The notes: generated by a model not told the origin, from the sequence alone. 64,000 nucleotides of DNA from Epiperipatus broadwayi (GCA_028023455.1 JAQFVV010000181.1:1928001-1992000); one strand, 5' to 3'. Positions 35,295 to 48,200 are shown, counted from the first letter of the stretch. Program-made: numbers and translations.

Positions 35295-36880
35295 GTATAT
35301 ATATTGTACCACTAATGAATAGTGCTCCATATAAAATTGATGTTTGCAACCATTAAAATAAAATTGTATATTTAAATAACAAAGATTTTGAAATTAAAAA
35401 AATTTCATTTGAAAAAAAAAGAAATCTATAAAAGTCTAAAGAGTTTTATTATTAGTTTAAAACAGTTTGCTAAAAGTCAGTAGTAATGTTTACAAATTAA
35501 TTAATAGAGGGGGGAGAAAATTTAACTTGACAAAAATTAAACTATAGAATAAATTAAGAAAGTGTACTTAGAAAGTTAGCCTGAGGGAGAGTGTAACTGA
35601 GAAAATTTAAAATATTAAAAAAAAAGAATTCTTAAAAACTAAAAAAAGAAAAATCTCTCTTTTCATTTATTTAGTTAAAATAAAATATATGTGTGTGTAA
35701 ATAACGAGTTGATTGTAAACATAAAGAAATGGTAAAATGTGTGCATGTTAAAAAATAAAATATGAAAGTTAAATATTAAAAATAAATAAAAGTTTATAAG
35801 TAAAAATTTATGTCAAAGATTGCAAATACTCATAAGCTATATAAAAATGGGATTAACAATGTCTACTAATTAAAATCCATAAACAAGATTAATTAAAAGG
35901 CATCTTATCAGAAGAATTTAATCACAGCAGTGGATGAATTTAAAAACTAATTAAAAAGGATAACAAATACTTACAAAATTAAGACTCTCTGAGAAATGGT
36001 TTGATTTATAGCAATCAAGAAATATAATCTGGATAACTTAAATAAAGCAGTTATTTATATGAGACATATTGTTCAATCATTATTAATATTAATTTAATTA
36101 ATTAGATTTCATTAGAAAAACTTAAGATTAGATTAGCTTTGTATATGTGAGAGTAAGAGGCATTGTCAGATTTTCTGTATAAAAATATGTATGAAATTGA
36201 AAATCTTTTATGAATGATTGATCATTTATATTAATTATAGCATTAAATTAATTTATTCTTATAGATAAATCATTCATGATACAAACTGCTCTTATAAATC
36301 TTGTCTGCATATTTCTCTTCCTTTCTAAATAGAAATGTTTATAGAAAAGGATAATATGTTAAAATATATTTCTTTTTTATAATTTTTTTTATTGAAAAAG
36401 ATAATGAATGAAGAAGTTATAACTATTAGTCTCATCTATTTTATACTTATATAAAAATAACTTTATTATTATAGTTGTTAGCAATTTGTTTTTTAACAAG
36501 GCATATTTTTTTCAATTCTTTTCTACAAGCTTTAACTATTTTATTTATTAAATCACATTTATTCCCTTGTGAACATTTGATCTTCCATACCAATGACTGC
36601 ATATTTCAAACAGACTTACATCTAAAATTTCATCTCTAATCCATTGAACCCATCTCCTTTATTATCAAATTTAATAACAACAAAAAAGTTTAACTATTAT
36701 AAAAGATGAAAATAACCTTTATTTATAAGATTTTTAGTGATCTTTTTCTTATCAGAATTTTCTAAAGACAAAGCATGTTTTCTACACTTTGATTTTGTAA
36801 ATAAATTCTTGCTTTCTTGATTTAAGTTACAGTGAAAAGGAATATATATTATGTAGTATCTGTTTTGAGAAAGTATATTA
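35295..36880. other. AT-rich DNA, no gene seen
   Basis: Nothing recognisable was found. The minus frame 36697-36888 is lysine- and asparagine-rich and AT-driven. Confidence 0.5.
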
Positions 36881-37041
36881 TTTGCCAAGAAAAGATAATA
36901 CCATTTTCATTGTAGTTGTAATTTGGTGAGCATGCTTTCAACATTAACGATCATAATCATGGCACTCATATTTTGCTGCAGGAAACAATACAACATTTAA
37001 ATAAAGCGGACATTATGTAAATGTCTTATTTATATTGAAAC

Positions 37042-39528
37042 AATATTATTTTGTCTAACTTCCCATTTCACCTGCTATGTCTCATAGTATTCTATCCTCA
37101 GTTGAAACCCATCCAAGTCTACATATATTAGCATACATTATATAGTAATGTGTTTTAATGTATAATAGTGTATATTTACATATATGTGTGTATATTTATA
37201 TATTTGTGTACATAGATATTAATGTCTGTATGTGCATAGTGATAAGACATATACTCAATTATAAATTATATATATTAAATTAAAAGTAACTTGTATAAAC
37301 ATTATTGTATGTGTATGAGTGCACCTACATGTATATGAAAATGAAGCGGCAATGTAATAGATTTTATAAGCATTGCAACACTATTGAAATTATTTTATCT
37401 TTAAGTTATTATAAAATTAGAGTACAAATTTACTTTTGTTTACATATAAAATTTCAATTCCAGAGATGGCAACATTACACATATAGCAGAATGTTTACAG
37501 AACTTAAATCTGTTTTAAAAGATTACCTGTTTCTCGGAAATTATCACACTACACATACCTGGATTAATTTTGTGGGTACCAAGATCAGATTTTTAAAATA
37601 GATTTTTAGACAAAAGAAATAACTTAGATTTCACTTTTGTCTTTTCCAAAGTTAATAAAACTGTGTTAAAACTTAAGATTAAAGTTTTATAAATTGTAAA
37701 CAAGTTTATGGCTTTTTCAGGGGGAGTAAAATAGTTTGTATAAAAAAAACTTAAAATTAAGCACTAAGGTTCACTCTCTTAAATTAATGATTCAGTTGAT
37801 GCCAGAGGCCATGCCCAATTTTATAATGAAAACAGTAGGCTAGAAGGCAACAAATTTTGCCATCTTCCTTTGGAAGACTAGTCTATGGGAAGTGGAGAAT
37901 TTTGAGACCAACAGCCTGCCAAGATATCGGAGACAAGCAGCCCATGAAGAACACCAGTGCCAAATGCCATGAAGGACACCTCAGCCAGAAGAAGATTTGT
38001 AACATTTCTTCCTGCAGAGCTTTATAAATGAAATCTTAAACTAAACTACTTTAATAATTCTCTTAAGCTGGCTAAATAGATGAATGTTCATAAATAATAA
38101 CTTATAATAATGTTTTAATAAATAAACTCTGTAATAATAAATTTAATGTTTAACTTTGGATTCAATAATAATATTTGTAAGAATCTTGCCTTTATTAAAT
38201 AATAATTATAAATTTAATCAATCTTCTAATCATAATAACTGTAACTAGTTATTATATTATTATATCTGTATCTGTATAATCTGTGGTCATACATATCTTA
38301 TTTTATACTTTATTGTCATTATATTAATATTATGATATGCCATGTTTCAAGACAGGGATTATTAATATTGATAATACTAGAGAAGTGATTAGGTGCTCTC
38401 ATGTAAAATGTGTCTTTATAAAGCATGTAGGTGCTCTCATGTAAAATGTGTCTTTATAAAGCATGTAGAGTGCCTCATGTCTTGCTATATCTCTGATGGG
38501 TCTGCTATTAATAAGGCCACCCCCTCCATAGTTTCAGGATAAGAGCACCAAGAAATTTACTGAGTTTAAGACCAGACCATTTGAGTTGCCAATCCAAGTC
38601 CCTGAACTTATTTTTCTTTGTTAATGTAGCAAACCATTTGGTTTTAAGGCACCAAGTACTTGGTACTGAAGCCTGTGAGCAATGATACATTGACACTGCA
38701 ATTCTTTAATTTAGTCTCAGTGCTATGGTTACAGACACCACACTACAATCACCAGTTCATCCCTCCATAATGTTATTCAGTTCAGCATTGATCTGAAAAA
38801 CAAATCTAATTTATATAAAACAATCTGCAGAGGGATCACATTATTGCTCAATATATAATTTTAATAAAATTAGTTATATTTTATTATTGTCATTCTTGTA
38901 ATTTTAATTCATAGCAAACCTTGTAAGAATGGCATATCATAATTCAGGCATGATTATAAACCATAGATAAAATATTAATTTGTAATAACTTAAAATTTAA
39001 ATGATTTAAAGTGCACAAAAGATGAGAACTTGTATCTAAATCCGCTCATCATTGTATAACACCTGTGAGTGTAAAATACTAATGCACTTCTATTTTGTAT
39101 TATTTAAATTATATTTTAATAATTAAATATCTTAATACCTATAAAGTGTTTAGTGTGTTATTTGCAACTCATCCTAAATCTTATCTAAATCTACTTTTAA
39201 TTTATTGTTAGTTGTTAATATGTGCATTATCTAATCAGCCATATGTGTGTGTGTTTAGTTAGTTAATTATTAATTTAGTCATTATTCCCCGAGTCTCATA
39301 CTTCACCCTTTTCTACTGCTGGCATGCAAACTAAAAGAGGCCAAGTGTAACCTCATATCTGTCATACATAGGGTAGTAAATCACAGAGCGTTTGTGAAGG
39401 AACTGAAGTGAAATCTGATTCAATGTCTCAACCTCTCATCAGAGCGTTGGCAACCCCTCATCTATGTCCGCTTTGGGATAACTTGCCAAAACTCTCAATT
39501 TTGTTGTGTGAATGTATAAATATGACCA
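37042..39528. mobile_element. 2.5 kb insertion inside the left PLE arm, unidentified
   Basis: This segment has no counterpart in the right arm of the inverted PLE pair. It contains a GC-richer patch (37790-38035, with CATGAAGGACACCTCAGCCA) followed by AATAAATAAACTCTG, a 40 bp tandem duplication at 38388-38466, and another mixed patch at 39290-39490. The minus frame 38508-38696 is readable (RDLDWQLKWSGLKLSKFLGA) but I do not recognise it. No RT, integrase or transposase is seen and the ends are not sharply defined, so it may be several insertions. Confidence 0.45.
38388..38468. repeat. tandem duplication of a ~40 bp unit
   Basis: GTGCTCTCATGTAAAATGTG, continuing TCTTTATAAAGCATGTAG, is present twice back to back. 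A further partial copy (AGTGCCTCATGT) starts at 38468. The two full copies appear identical. Confidence 0.9.
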
Positions 39529-39559
39529 TTATAATATATTCCATTTTTTAATAAGGGAA

Positions 39560-40640
39560 AAGTCTGGGAGTCATCAGCAATATACCATGCTTCTTTGATC
39601 TCACACTTCCCAATTCTCCTTCTCAGAACAAAACACTTTTATTTTTGATAGGTCAAAAGCATACTCACATGCTTGATCCTGTTCTAGAGACACTGATATA
39701 TATTCTGGTTTTTTTATGTGGCTATACAGGTACCTATGCTGTGTGACTTTCATAACAATATTTGTCCATGATTGTCCATAATATGTCACATGGCAAGAGA
39801 AATTTCTGTACTTGATTTTGTATACTACTTGATGGGTTTTCTCTGGAAGTATTCTATCCTTTGCATTATTTATTAATCTGTGTAATGTAGAAGGGGTTCT
39901 ACAGTTACATTGTATATGTTTGCACAAATCTTTTTTAATCTTTGTGACATGTAGGGAAGGCTTACTCATAAATTCACGACTGTTTTCTGCAAGGATGGTT
40001 TGTTTATTCTAACATAAAATTTATTGACTGTGTTAATTAGCTTATTATGGTTGTATACTAGGGTCAACAGACCTTTAATGGAAGCATCAATATTATCTTT
40101 ATGATCAGATTCATGTTGTATAACTTTAAGTTTCTGTATAGGAAACCCTTAAGACCCACCAATTTAAACATTGAAGGGGTGCAAGACATGGGATGGATAG
40201 CTTCTCAAACTTCTAGGGGCTTTAAAATCATCTTAATTGAGATTGTTGTTGGTTTCTCTAGATATTTATATCTAGGAAGTTAATCTCTTTAAATTCATCT
40301 TCAATTGTTCATTGTAAAGATGATATTTGTTCTAAATTGTGATGTATGTCTCAGACGTGTATCTCTGGGACACAAATGAGCATATCAACCACATACCTCA
40401 TAGACTTCTTTAGGCATTGAAGTGAGGAATTTGGGGATAATAATTTCTTTGAATTTTGTCAATATAATATAAGCAGATAAGTCTACTAATTGGAAACACC
40501 ATAAGCCAACAGTATAATAGCTTTGGCCAACAACAAATATTATAAAATGGAATATGGTTGACGTATGGGAGTGCCAATTACTGGGATCTGCAGTATTATA
40601 TTGACAAAATTTAAGGAAATCATCATCCACAAAAAATGCC
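39560..40640 (-). pseudogene. Penelope-like element relic A (RT tail and GIY-YIG endonuclease)
   Basis: The minus frame 39969-39601 encodes LCKHIQCNCRTPSTLHRLIN, then VVYKI (the usual VYKI-C start of a PLE GIY-YIG domain), then YYGQSWTNIVMKVTQHRYLY, where the family has YIGET--(N)--R--QH. The cysteines normally paired after VYKI are altered. Upstream on the same strand (to about 40640) lies decayed RT text, including KFKEIIIPKFLTSMPKEVYE and the approach to the catalytic YVDD block, which is broken in this copy. PLE proteins combine a reverse transcriptase with a C-terminal GIY-YIG nuclease that nicks the target DNA. This copy is disabled by stops. It mirrors relic B. Confidence 0.82.
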
Positions 40641-41550
40641 TAATGCAGTCTGTATGAGGAATGTGGATGATGTGCTCCTTTCTGCATTGGAGACACACAT
40701 TGAGCACATATTTTACAATTTAGAACAAATATCTTTATAATGGATAATCAAAAAAATAAGATGAATTTAAAAACATCATTTTTTTTGATTGTATATGCAG
40801 AAAAGCAATGACAATCTTGATTATAATATGATTTTAAACCCGCTATAAGTTTGAGCAGCTATTCATCCCAAGATTCATACTCCTTCATTGCATAAATTAG
40901 GAGACTTAAGGGTTTTCTAAACAGAAACTTTAAATTATGCAATATGAATTCAATCATAAAGATGATATTAATGCTTACATTAAAGACCTATTGGATTATG
41001 AGACAACCATAATAAGCTGATTGACACATTCAAGAAATTTTATACTAGAATAAACAAAACACCCTCTCATCTAACAGACTTAAACCATGAATAAGTCTTT
41101 TCTACATTTCCTGTGTGTGACAAAGATTGAAAAAGATTTGTGCAAACACACAATGTTAGTCTTAGTAACCCCTCCCAAATTAAATAGATTTATAATTAAT
41201 GTGAAGAATAAAATATTTTCAGAGCAAACCCCAAAAGTGGTATACAAAATTGGGTGTGGTAATTCCTCTTACTGTGTGGTCTGTTATGGGAAATCATGGG
41301 CCAATATTGATATGAGAGTCAAGCAGCACAAATACTCATATATACATACAAAAATGAACCCAGAATATAGGTTTTTGTTTTTAAAACAAATGTGAGAGTG
41401 AAATCATGATTTTGACCCTTAGAGAGTGAAAGTAGTTTGCTCTGAGCAAGTGGAAGGGAGCATAAAATCAAGAAGCATGGTACATTGCTAGCAACTCTCA
41501 AGCTATGGACAAAAAAGAATCCAGTGTTCCCTTATCAAAAAAATGGAATA
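40630..41550 (+). pseudogene. Penelope-like element relic B (RT tail and GIY-YIG endonuclease)
   Basis: From 40640 the frame reads CMRNVDDVLLSALETHIEHI, which contains the DD of the catalytic RT block, here NVDD in place of YVDD. Decayed RT follows, then DTFKKFYTRINKTP (41030), and a 102-codon frame (41087-41395) with KVVYKIGCGNSSYC and CYGKSWANIDMRVKQHKYSY, a GIY-YIG module with partial loss of consensus. The trailing part reads like the PLE C-terminus. It is the same family as relic A and lies head to head with it. Several stops and shifts make it inactive. Confidence 0.82.
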
Positions 41551-41704
41551 TGTAAATAGAACATTTACATAACAAGTACTTTATTTAAATGTTGTATTGC
41601 TTCCTGCAGCAAAATATGAGCCTTATGATTCTGTCTGACAATGTTGAAAACATGCGCAGTAAATTATAACTATAATAAAAATGGCATTTCTTTTTCTTGG
41701 TTAA

Positions 41705-42750
41705 ACTTTCAAAACATTTATATATATAAATAGCATCTGGTTGTGATTTTTTTTTTTTTTTTCAAAATTTAACATACTCCGTTTAAAAATATTTAATCTT
41801 GATTATCTTTCAATCTTTTCATTCTCATTATTTAAATAATTTTTTTCTCTTAAATTAAGTCATTACTCATTTTTCTTTAAATGTAGTTTTGAGTTCATTC
41901 TGAAATGTTTAATTGTTGGTTAAGATTTTTTAAAATTTATATGTATAGAATTATTATTTAATAGTTTACAACTTTCATTTTAATATCCAAATATAGTGTT
42001 CAAAATGAAATTTTGAATTCATTAGGTTCTCTTCATGTCCATTTTGGATTATATTTTTTCTTTAAAAATGAATTTGAAATATGCAAATTGTTATTACAAT
42101 TTTATACAATTTGCTTTCTCTTGAATTTTTTTTTGTTTTGTAATTATGAATATCCCAATAGGATTCTGTATTATAACAATTTCTAATTTTGATATTCATA
42201 TCTTTCATCGGTAACCTACTTAAAAATAAGGACAAACTCCATTAATAGTGTTTGAATATCATGAAAATATTTATCTATTTTTATATCTGTATAGATTTAA
42301 ATTGAAGTATATACTTGTATAATACTTTCTAGATTATACTTAATTGAGATCTTAAATACAAGTATAGCAAAAGTAGCACTCTTTACTTTAATTCTTCCCC
42401 TTTTAAGATTTGGAAAGTTTATGAATTTGAAGAAGTCACCCAAATCCATACCTATAATTATATAGTAAATATCACTGTATTTGTTGGTTAAGAAGATTAC
42501 TAATTAAAAAACAGTTAAATATAATCGGCATTCATAGTCAAAAATGAACATAAATTGGTACTATGTAGTACATCCACAAACTATATTATATTTTGTTCCA
42601 AGCCTCCATCCATGTACAAATATATATATCTCTTGTAATAGCTCATGTTTTTTAATAGAATTTGATTAGAATAGAATACATATTGTTTGTCGAACTGTAA
42701 GTATTCAGTATTTTTCAACATGCACATATACATATATAACACAGATACCT
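41705..42750. other. AT-rich DNA, no gene seen
   Basis: Nothing recognisable. T runs at 41747-41762 and T-rich text dominate. Confidence 0.5.
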
Positions 42751-42751
42751 T

Positions 42752-42820
42752 ATATATATATATAATACAAATAAAATGTCCGTATATATATATATATATA
42801 TAATACAAATAAAATGTCCG
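42752..42820. repeat. tandem duplication with (TA)n tract
   Basis: A TA repeat followed by ATACAAATAAAATGTCCG is present twice in tandem, ending at 42782 and 42820. The second TA tract is longer. This is probably slippage or a local duplication. Confidence 0.85.
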
Positions 42821-43584
42821 TTAATTATAAACTATTGTAATAACAATAATAATATAATTATTAATAATAAATCAAGGGGATTGTTTACTCATACAGTCAT
42901 TGAAGCAATATGAATAGAACTAATTATTGTATTTTTAATTTTCAAATAAATAGCAAAATGATTGACTATTAAATATATTCTGGGCAATATTCTTTTTTTT
43001 TTCCAATAATTTTTTTCTTTTATAAAAATATAATAGTATTTTGATTATCAAGAAATTAGGATCTCTCTAATTATTTTGATGATTTTAAGTCAGTATCAAC
43101 TTTTAATATATTTTAAAACTTTATAAAACTTTTAACATTAAGCTTAAAAAACACCTTATTATGCAATATACTGTACATCAAATTTAAAAAAGATAATAAA
43201 GAAAGAATAAAATATATGTGCTTTCAACAAAAATTAAAGAAATATTATTAATAAATATGATTATATATGGTGCTTCAAGATATAATGTGAAACATATTTA
43301 TATTTCTTAATTTATTTTTTTAATGTGTTCGTGTCCAATGTCAGACATGAAAAAAAGATTTCTGATGCATCATAAAATGTATTAAGTTTATGAATTTCAA
43401 TGTTTTTTGTTTGTGTATTTACATTTTTCTTTACCTAGCACAGTGGGTCAGCAAAACGATGGCTCTTAAGTCAAAGGTATCTCTTTGATCTTAATCCCAT
43501 GGTTCTTTTTATTAAGATAAACATAAATTCATTTTTTATTTCCTTTTGTAATTTATATTTTATGTAAATAAATCAATTATTTTA
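42821..43584. other. AT-rich DNA, no gene seen
   Basis: No recognisable feature was found. Confidence 0.5.
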
Positions 43585-43822
43585 TATAGCACGATGTTTT
43601 ATAAACTGTAATAGCTAAACAGCATTAAGAAGTTGCACATGCGCTTTACAGATTTTAACTATAAATGACTGAATACAAACACTTCAAACACATGATAAAG
43701 GCCATTCTATCTTTTCCCAAATACTTTATCATGTGTTTGAAGTGTTTGTATTCAGTCATTTATAGTTAAAATCTGCAAAGCGCATGTGCAACAGCTTAAT
43801 GCTGTTTAGCTATTACAATTTA
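43585..43822. mobile_element. near-perfect palindromic MITE (44 kb copy of the GCACATGCGCTTTA family)
   Basis: The arms from about 43607 (TGTAATAGCTAAACAGCATT) and to about 43818 (AATGCTGTTTAGCTATTACA) are reverse complements for more than 90 bp with only a few differences. The loop of about 20 bp contains GCCATTCTATCTTTT. The left outer text TTATATAGCACGATGTTTTA continues the family consensus seen at the 61 kb copy (as complement) and the 18 kb copy, but the right outer text is cut short. There is no coding capacity. Confidence 0.9.
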
Positions 43823-43829
43823 TATTTTA

Positions 43830-44560
43830 ATAACTAGAAAAGTTAGTGTGTCTTTCAATGTTGTTTTTTGAATTCAACCTTATTACAGAATAGTAATTAT
43901 TGCATATAAAGAATATTTAAATAATAGAAATTTGTGAATAAATCAAACTGTCAAAATAATTGTTTGCTTTCATTTATTCATGTTTAAGAGAATTTTTATT
44001 TTTGTTAGGATGAATCCTATCTCAATATCTAATTTATTTTAAACATTTATGGTTGGCAAACTATAAATTAAATTACAGCTCATTACGTTTTTTTATATGT
44101 AGATTTATAACATATATGCACAGATTGATAAAGGTCTGTGTTTATAATGAAATTTAGTCAATTTTATTTTAGTTTGAAAAAATTAAAAAACTGCTTTTAT
44201 TGTAACTAAGGTTATTTCAAATAAATCTGTTTGAAATTGATATACAGGAACAACATTTAATAATATAATATATAAAACTTTTCTCAATTATTTCCTTTTA
44301 TTTTTTTATCAATTAACTCTTAGAAAATCTTTTTTTTAAAAGCCTTATTAGAAGTTTTGAAAATGTTGGATTTTAATTAATATTTAAAGTGTTATCTGTA
44401 AACAAGCATAATTGCTGGCTTAATTAATTAAGAATTTTTTGATAAACTAAATGAATGAAAATTAGTACTGGTTTATCTAATTTAAAAAAGATGTAAACAG
44501 ATTAAAAATATTTAAAAAAAGATGTAATCTGAGTTTCAATATCCATTGAAACATATATTC
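43830..44560. other. AT-rich DNA, no gene seen
   Basis: No recognisable coding sequence was found. It lies between the palindromic MITE and the next PLE fragment. Confidence 0.5.
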
Positions 44561-44569
44561 TTTTTATAA

Positions 44570-45230
44570 CAGTGTTATTTAACAACTACAAACTAACACG
44601 GTTAGAAACAATAAACCAAGAATGCTGTTACTTTACATACCATCAATTGCTAGGAAATATTATAAAAAACTTGCTGAGTCCTTTGAACTAGGATTCCACA
44701 GCCCACCTTCAACAAACAGAATGATAAACAATACCAAAGACAAAATACCTTCTGATCAAATAGCCCAAGCAGTTTATAAAATTTCATGCCCAACCAATGG
44801 ATGTAGAGCAGCATATTATGGAGAGACCCGTGCCAACATTACCACCAGAACATCTCAACATCATTATTTATACAGGAAAGCTCTAAATAATACTGAAAAC
44901 AAATCCATATTCTTTGAGCACCAAAAATCAACAGGCCATGTGTTCGAACCTATGGCAAGGGCACTGAACATAATGATATGAAACAAAAAATTAAAGAGGC
45001 ATGCTTTATAGCAAATGACAACTATGCAATAAACCGAAAAGAATTGTGCTTTGCAATCTCCAGAAAATTATTTTTATGAAAGAAAACTTTGCGTAAATTA
45101 CCACTAAACTTCACTTAAAGTAGGCTATGAATATGGAGACTTAAGTTTTCTGAAAGCGCTCAGCTGTATAATTCTTTTCTAATAATAATAAGCTTTACTT
45201 TTTTGTGTAAAGCGTAATTTAAAACTTACA
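44570..45230 (+). pseudogene. Penelope-like GIY-YIG endonuclease relic
   Basis: A 119-codon frame (44622-44981) contains FELGFHSPPSTNRMINNTKD, QAVYKISCPTNGCRAAYYGE and TRANITTRTSQHHYLYRKAL, with FFEHQKSTGHVFE near its end. VYKI-C-C-YYGET-R---R--QH is the hallmark of PLE-type GIY-YIG nucleases, and here the cysteines and the GET motif are well kept. A one-frame slip then continues as KIKEACFIANDNYAINRKE, the usual PLE C-terminus. The following non-coding text (GGCTATGAATATGGAGA at 45124) is shared with the 52.6 kb copy, so it is probably part of the element's 3' region. The RT part is absent. It is better preserved than the other PLE relics here. Confidence 0.87.
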
Positions 45231-48200
45231 ACTCAAAGGTGAAGTAAAAAACAAGGATTTTATTTCAATATGCAAGTCTTTTAATGCTAATATAATCTCA
45301 TGTTTGTTAGAAAATCTCTCAAATAAACAATCAGCACCAGTCAGAAATACTCTTTTAACAATTTACCATCCTGCCATGGCTTTTTCTTCTTTACTAGCAT
45401 GTGAGAAATTTACAAAGACACAATAATGGCATTTTTAGATTTTTCTACTTCCCTAGTGAATATCAACCATTGGATAGAATAAGTCTTATTATTTTAACTG
45501 AGCTATTTTTTTATTGTTTATTTCAGATTTTAGAGGATAATATGTATCAAATGTAACTGAATTGTCTGGAAGTGACGTTCAACATTGTTCTATTAGTGCT
45601 CCAACTACTACCACACACTACGCAAACATATTTACCTTTAAAATGAATGAAACAATATGATTTCTTCCATTCAGTGTTAAAATAATAAATTCATTGATTT
45701 TATTTGATTGACTCATTTAGGTTAAAAATAAATATATATTTAAATATAAAAAGAATCTATTTTACATTTTACACATGTATCATAGTTCAAAATTAGTGGG
45801 TGAGCTACACAAATATAGCATAAACTAACCTTACATATGACCACTGAGAATACAGTCAAAGCAAAACATACAACAGTTTTCACAGAGTTAGAGATTGCAT
45901 AGTTGGTACAATTTATAGCTGTGGCATAAACTCTTGTTGGTGTGGAGATGGGACTGCATTTGTTACACATTATAGTTTATTTTGTTGTTCATATTATGTT
46001 ATTAATTACCAGCTGTTGATTTGTATGGGATTGGTGTTAGCTTTAAAAACATTACATCTGCATTGATGATATTGATGACACCCTTCTTTTTTCATTGTTT
46101 GCACTATTGTCAGCTTTCTTGCTTTCTGGTGATTGGTTGAAATGAAATTTAAACCAAATTCTTTTTGTGGTTGTTAAATAGTGGTGAGCACAAACAAGTC
46201 AATCTATGGGCACCCCTGCTATAGAGGTCTATGATTAGGATATTTCCCAGATAAAATTAATATCTTATAAAATATGTAAATATATGGGAAAATGTGTATA
46301 TTTTTAGATCACTTCAGGTTTTAGGTCCTACTCAATGATTACCTTAATGTACTAACCTTGGATCATCACCTGGTGGGAAGTTCATGTACCAACAGTCACT
46401 TCATAGACTGACTATTGCAATACATGCATACATACTTCTGCATTAGATTAATTTATATATACATATAGTGATACAAATTTTTTAAAATTATTGTATAAAT
46501 TATATTTTTTTGCCTGGATTTATGATTATCTAATTGTTTTATTTCTTTAAACTGTTATTAAAAAGTTATTTAAAATTTTATAAGGAGTGCTCAATCAATG
46601 TAATATAAGAAACCGCCAGCTTCACCTAATCCTAGTTCACATATAAACAAAGTGACTTTTTATTGCCTTATTTTCATTCTCTAAAGCATTAAAAAAAAAG
46701 CAATATTTTTTCTTTGTTAACTAATTCGTTTATCAGTATTTTTCTAGAAGGATATACTATACACATAATTTTATTTTATGATTACAATTATTATATTTTT
46801 TTATATCTTCACAAAAAATATAATCTTAAAATAGTGTTGTTATATCTTAAGTTTATACTAGCATACTTTATAAAGTTTTTATTTACAAAAATGTGCTCTA
46901 TATACAAAATATATAGCACAATATTTGAAAAAAATATTCTTAAGTGTATAAAAAATGTGAAAATAGTTATCAAATCAATTACTAGGTGCCGCTTTTTTCT
47001 TTCTACGATAATTTTTTATTTATATAAATTGTTTCTGAAATTAAAAAAAAAAGCAACAAACAAACACTTTAGTTGAATTTATAACACTATACATAAAAAT
47101 ATTTAAATGATTTTCTTTTTTAATATAAAAAGCTTGCATATATATATATGTGGGTGTAATTGTACGAGTTCTTTTGAGGTTGATATATATTTTGAATTTC
47201 ATATGAATCATTGAAGAAAATGAAATGTTAAATGGTCAAGAATATCAAAGGAAATAGGCAGAAAATCGTCCGATGATATTGAAGAAAAGCTTTGTCATTT
47301 TATAATTTTATTTTTTGAGGAAATATCATTATAATAAAATAAAATAACTCAAATTATTTTTTAAATTTACTTAAAGTTATTACAGATGAAATTTAATCAA
47401 TAGCCCGTTTATATTATGGCCATTCTTTTTTAATCTACGTAAAATTACAAATGGGTCTTTAAATTTTCACAACCACCTGACTATTATTTTAATATGACAT
47501 ATTATTTATTTAAACACTTTTTTAAAGATTTTTTAAACATATTAATAATAGTAAACATTGTATTATAAATAAATTAATATACACATTTCAAAATAAAATT
47601 TTTAAAAGTGCGCAATCCTTAATGATAAGAACATAATATATAAAATTTGTGTTTTTCTGATGTATAACTTCTCTATTTAATTAATAATTGCCTTTTTAAC
47701 TAAAAAATAGCATTTGAAAAAAAAAAAAACTTTAATAACTTTTCTTAAAAATATATCTGTTAATTTAAAAAGTATTATTTATGTAATTGTTTTTTTAAAA
47801 ACTAATAAATGAGAAAAAATGATAAACTTTAATTTGTTCAATTTTAAAGAAAATGTCTAAAAAAAATTAGTGTGGGAAAAAAGGAACTGCTAATGAATTT
47901 AATATGCATTTTATCATTTAACAATGGAGGGAAATATGTATATCTGTCATTTTTGTTTTTTGATTATAATATTTGTATATTGCTAGAAAAAGAATGTTTA
48001 ATAAGACTACATTACAAATGTATATCTAATAGATAATAAAATTAATATTTATTGAGCCTTAATATTTATATTTAATAAAATGATGAAAATGTCCAATTTC
48101 AAGTTTGTTTTTGATTAGAAAGATTGTGTTGATAGAAAAATTAGTTTAATAAAAATAAAATTGATTGCAAATTTATAAACTATAGATCTTAAAATTAATT

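Larger units (their letters stand above)
36884..41700. mobile_element. giant inverted pair of Penelope-like elements, interrupted by a 2.5 kb insertion
   Basis: The right arm, about 40.63-41.70 kb, is continuous. The left arm is its reverse complement in two pieces, about 39.53-40.64 kb and 36884-37040. Landmarks at the outer ends are TTTTGCTGCAGGAAACAATA (36971) against TATTGCTTCCTGCAGCAAAA (41594), and GCCAAGAAAAG (36883) against CTTTTTCTTGG (41690). The match across the gap at 37.04-39.53 kb shows that later DNA entered the left arm. The arms carry the same PLE coding relics head to head. The junction near 40.53 kb is itself inverted (TTTTGTCAATATAATAT / ATATTATATTGACAAAATTT). Confidence 0.72.

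Noticed and set aside
37305-37601. 98-codon plus-strand frame
   Set aside because: No motif is recognised. It starts in a TATG-rich simple sequence and has no supporting signals.
38508-38696. 62-codon minus frame (RDLDWQLKWSGLKLSKFLGA)
   Set aside because: It reads smoothly, but I recognise no family and it lies inside the unidentified insertion, so no gene call is justified.
39420-39460. CTCTGATGAGAGG (minus strand) as a further hammerhead core
   Set aside because: CTGATGA is there, but no helix II followed by GAAA and no GTC in the right place. It is better explained as a short palindrome.
46714-47076. 120-codon open frame on the plus strand
   Set aside because: Composition is almost wholly Ile, Lys, Phe, Tyr and Leu from AT-rich DNA, with no motif and no relation to neighbouring elements.
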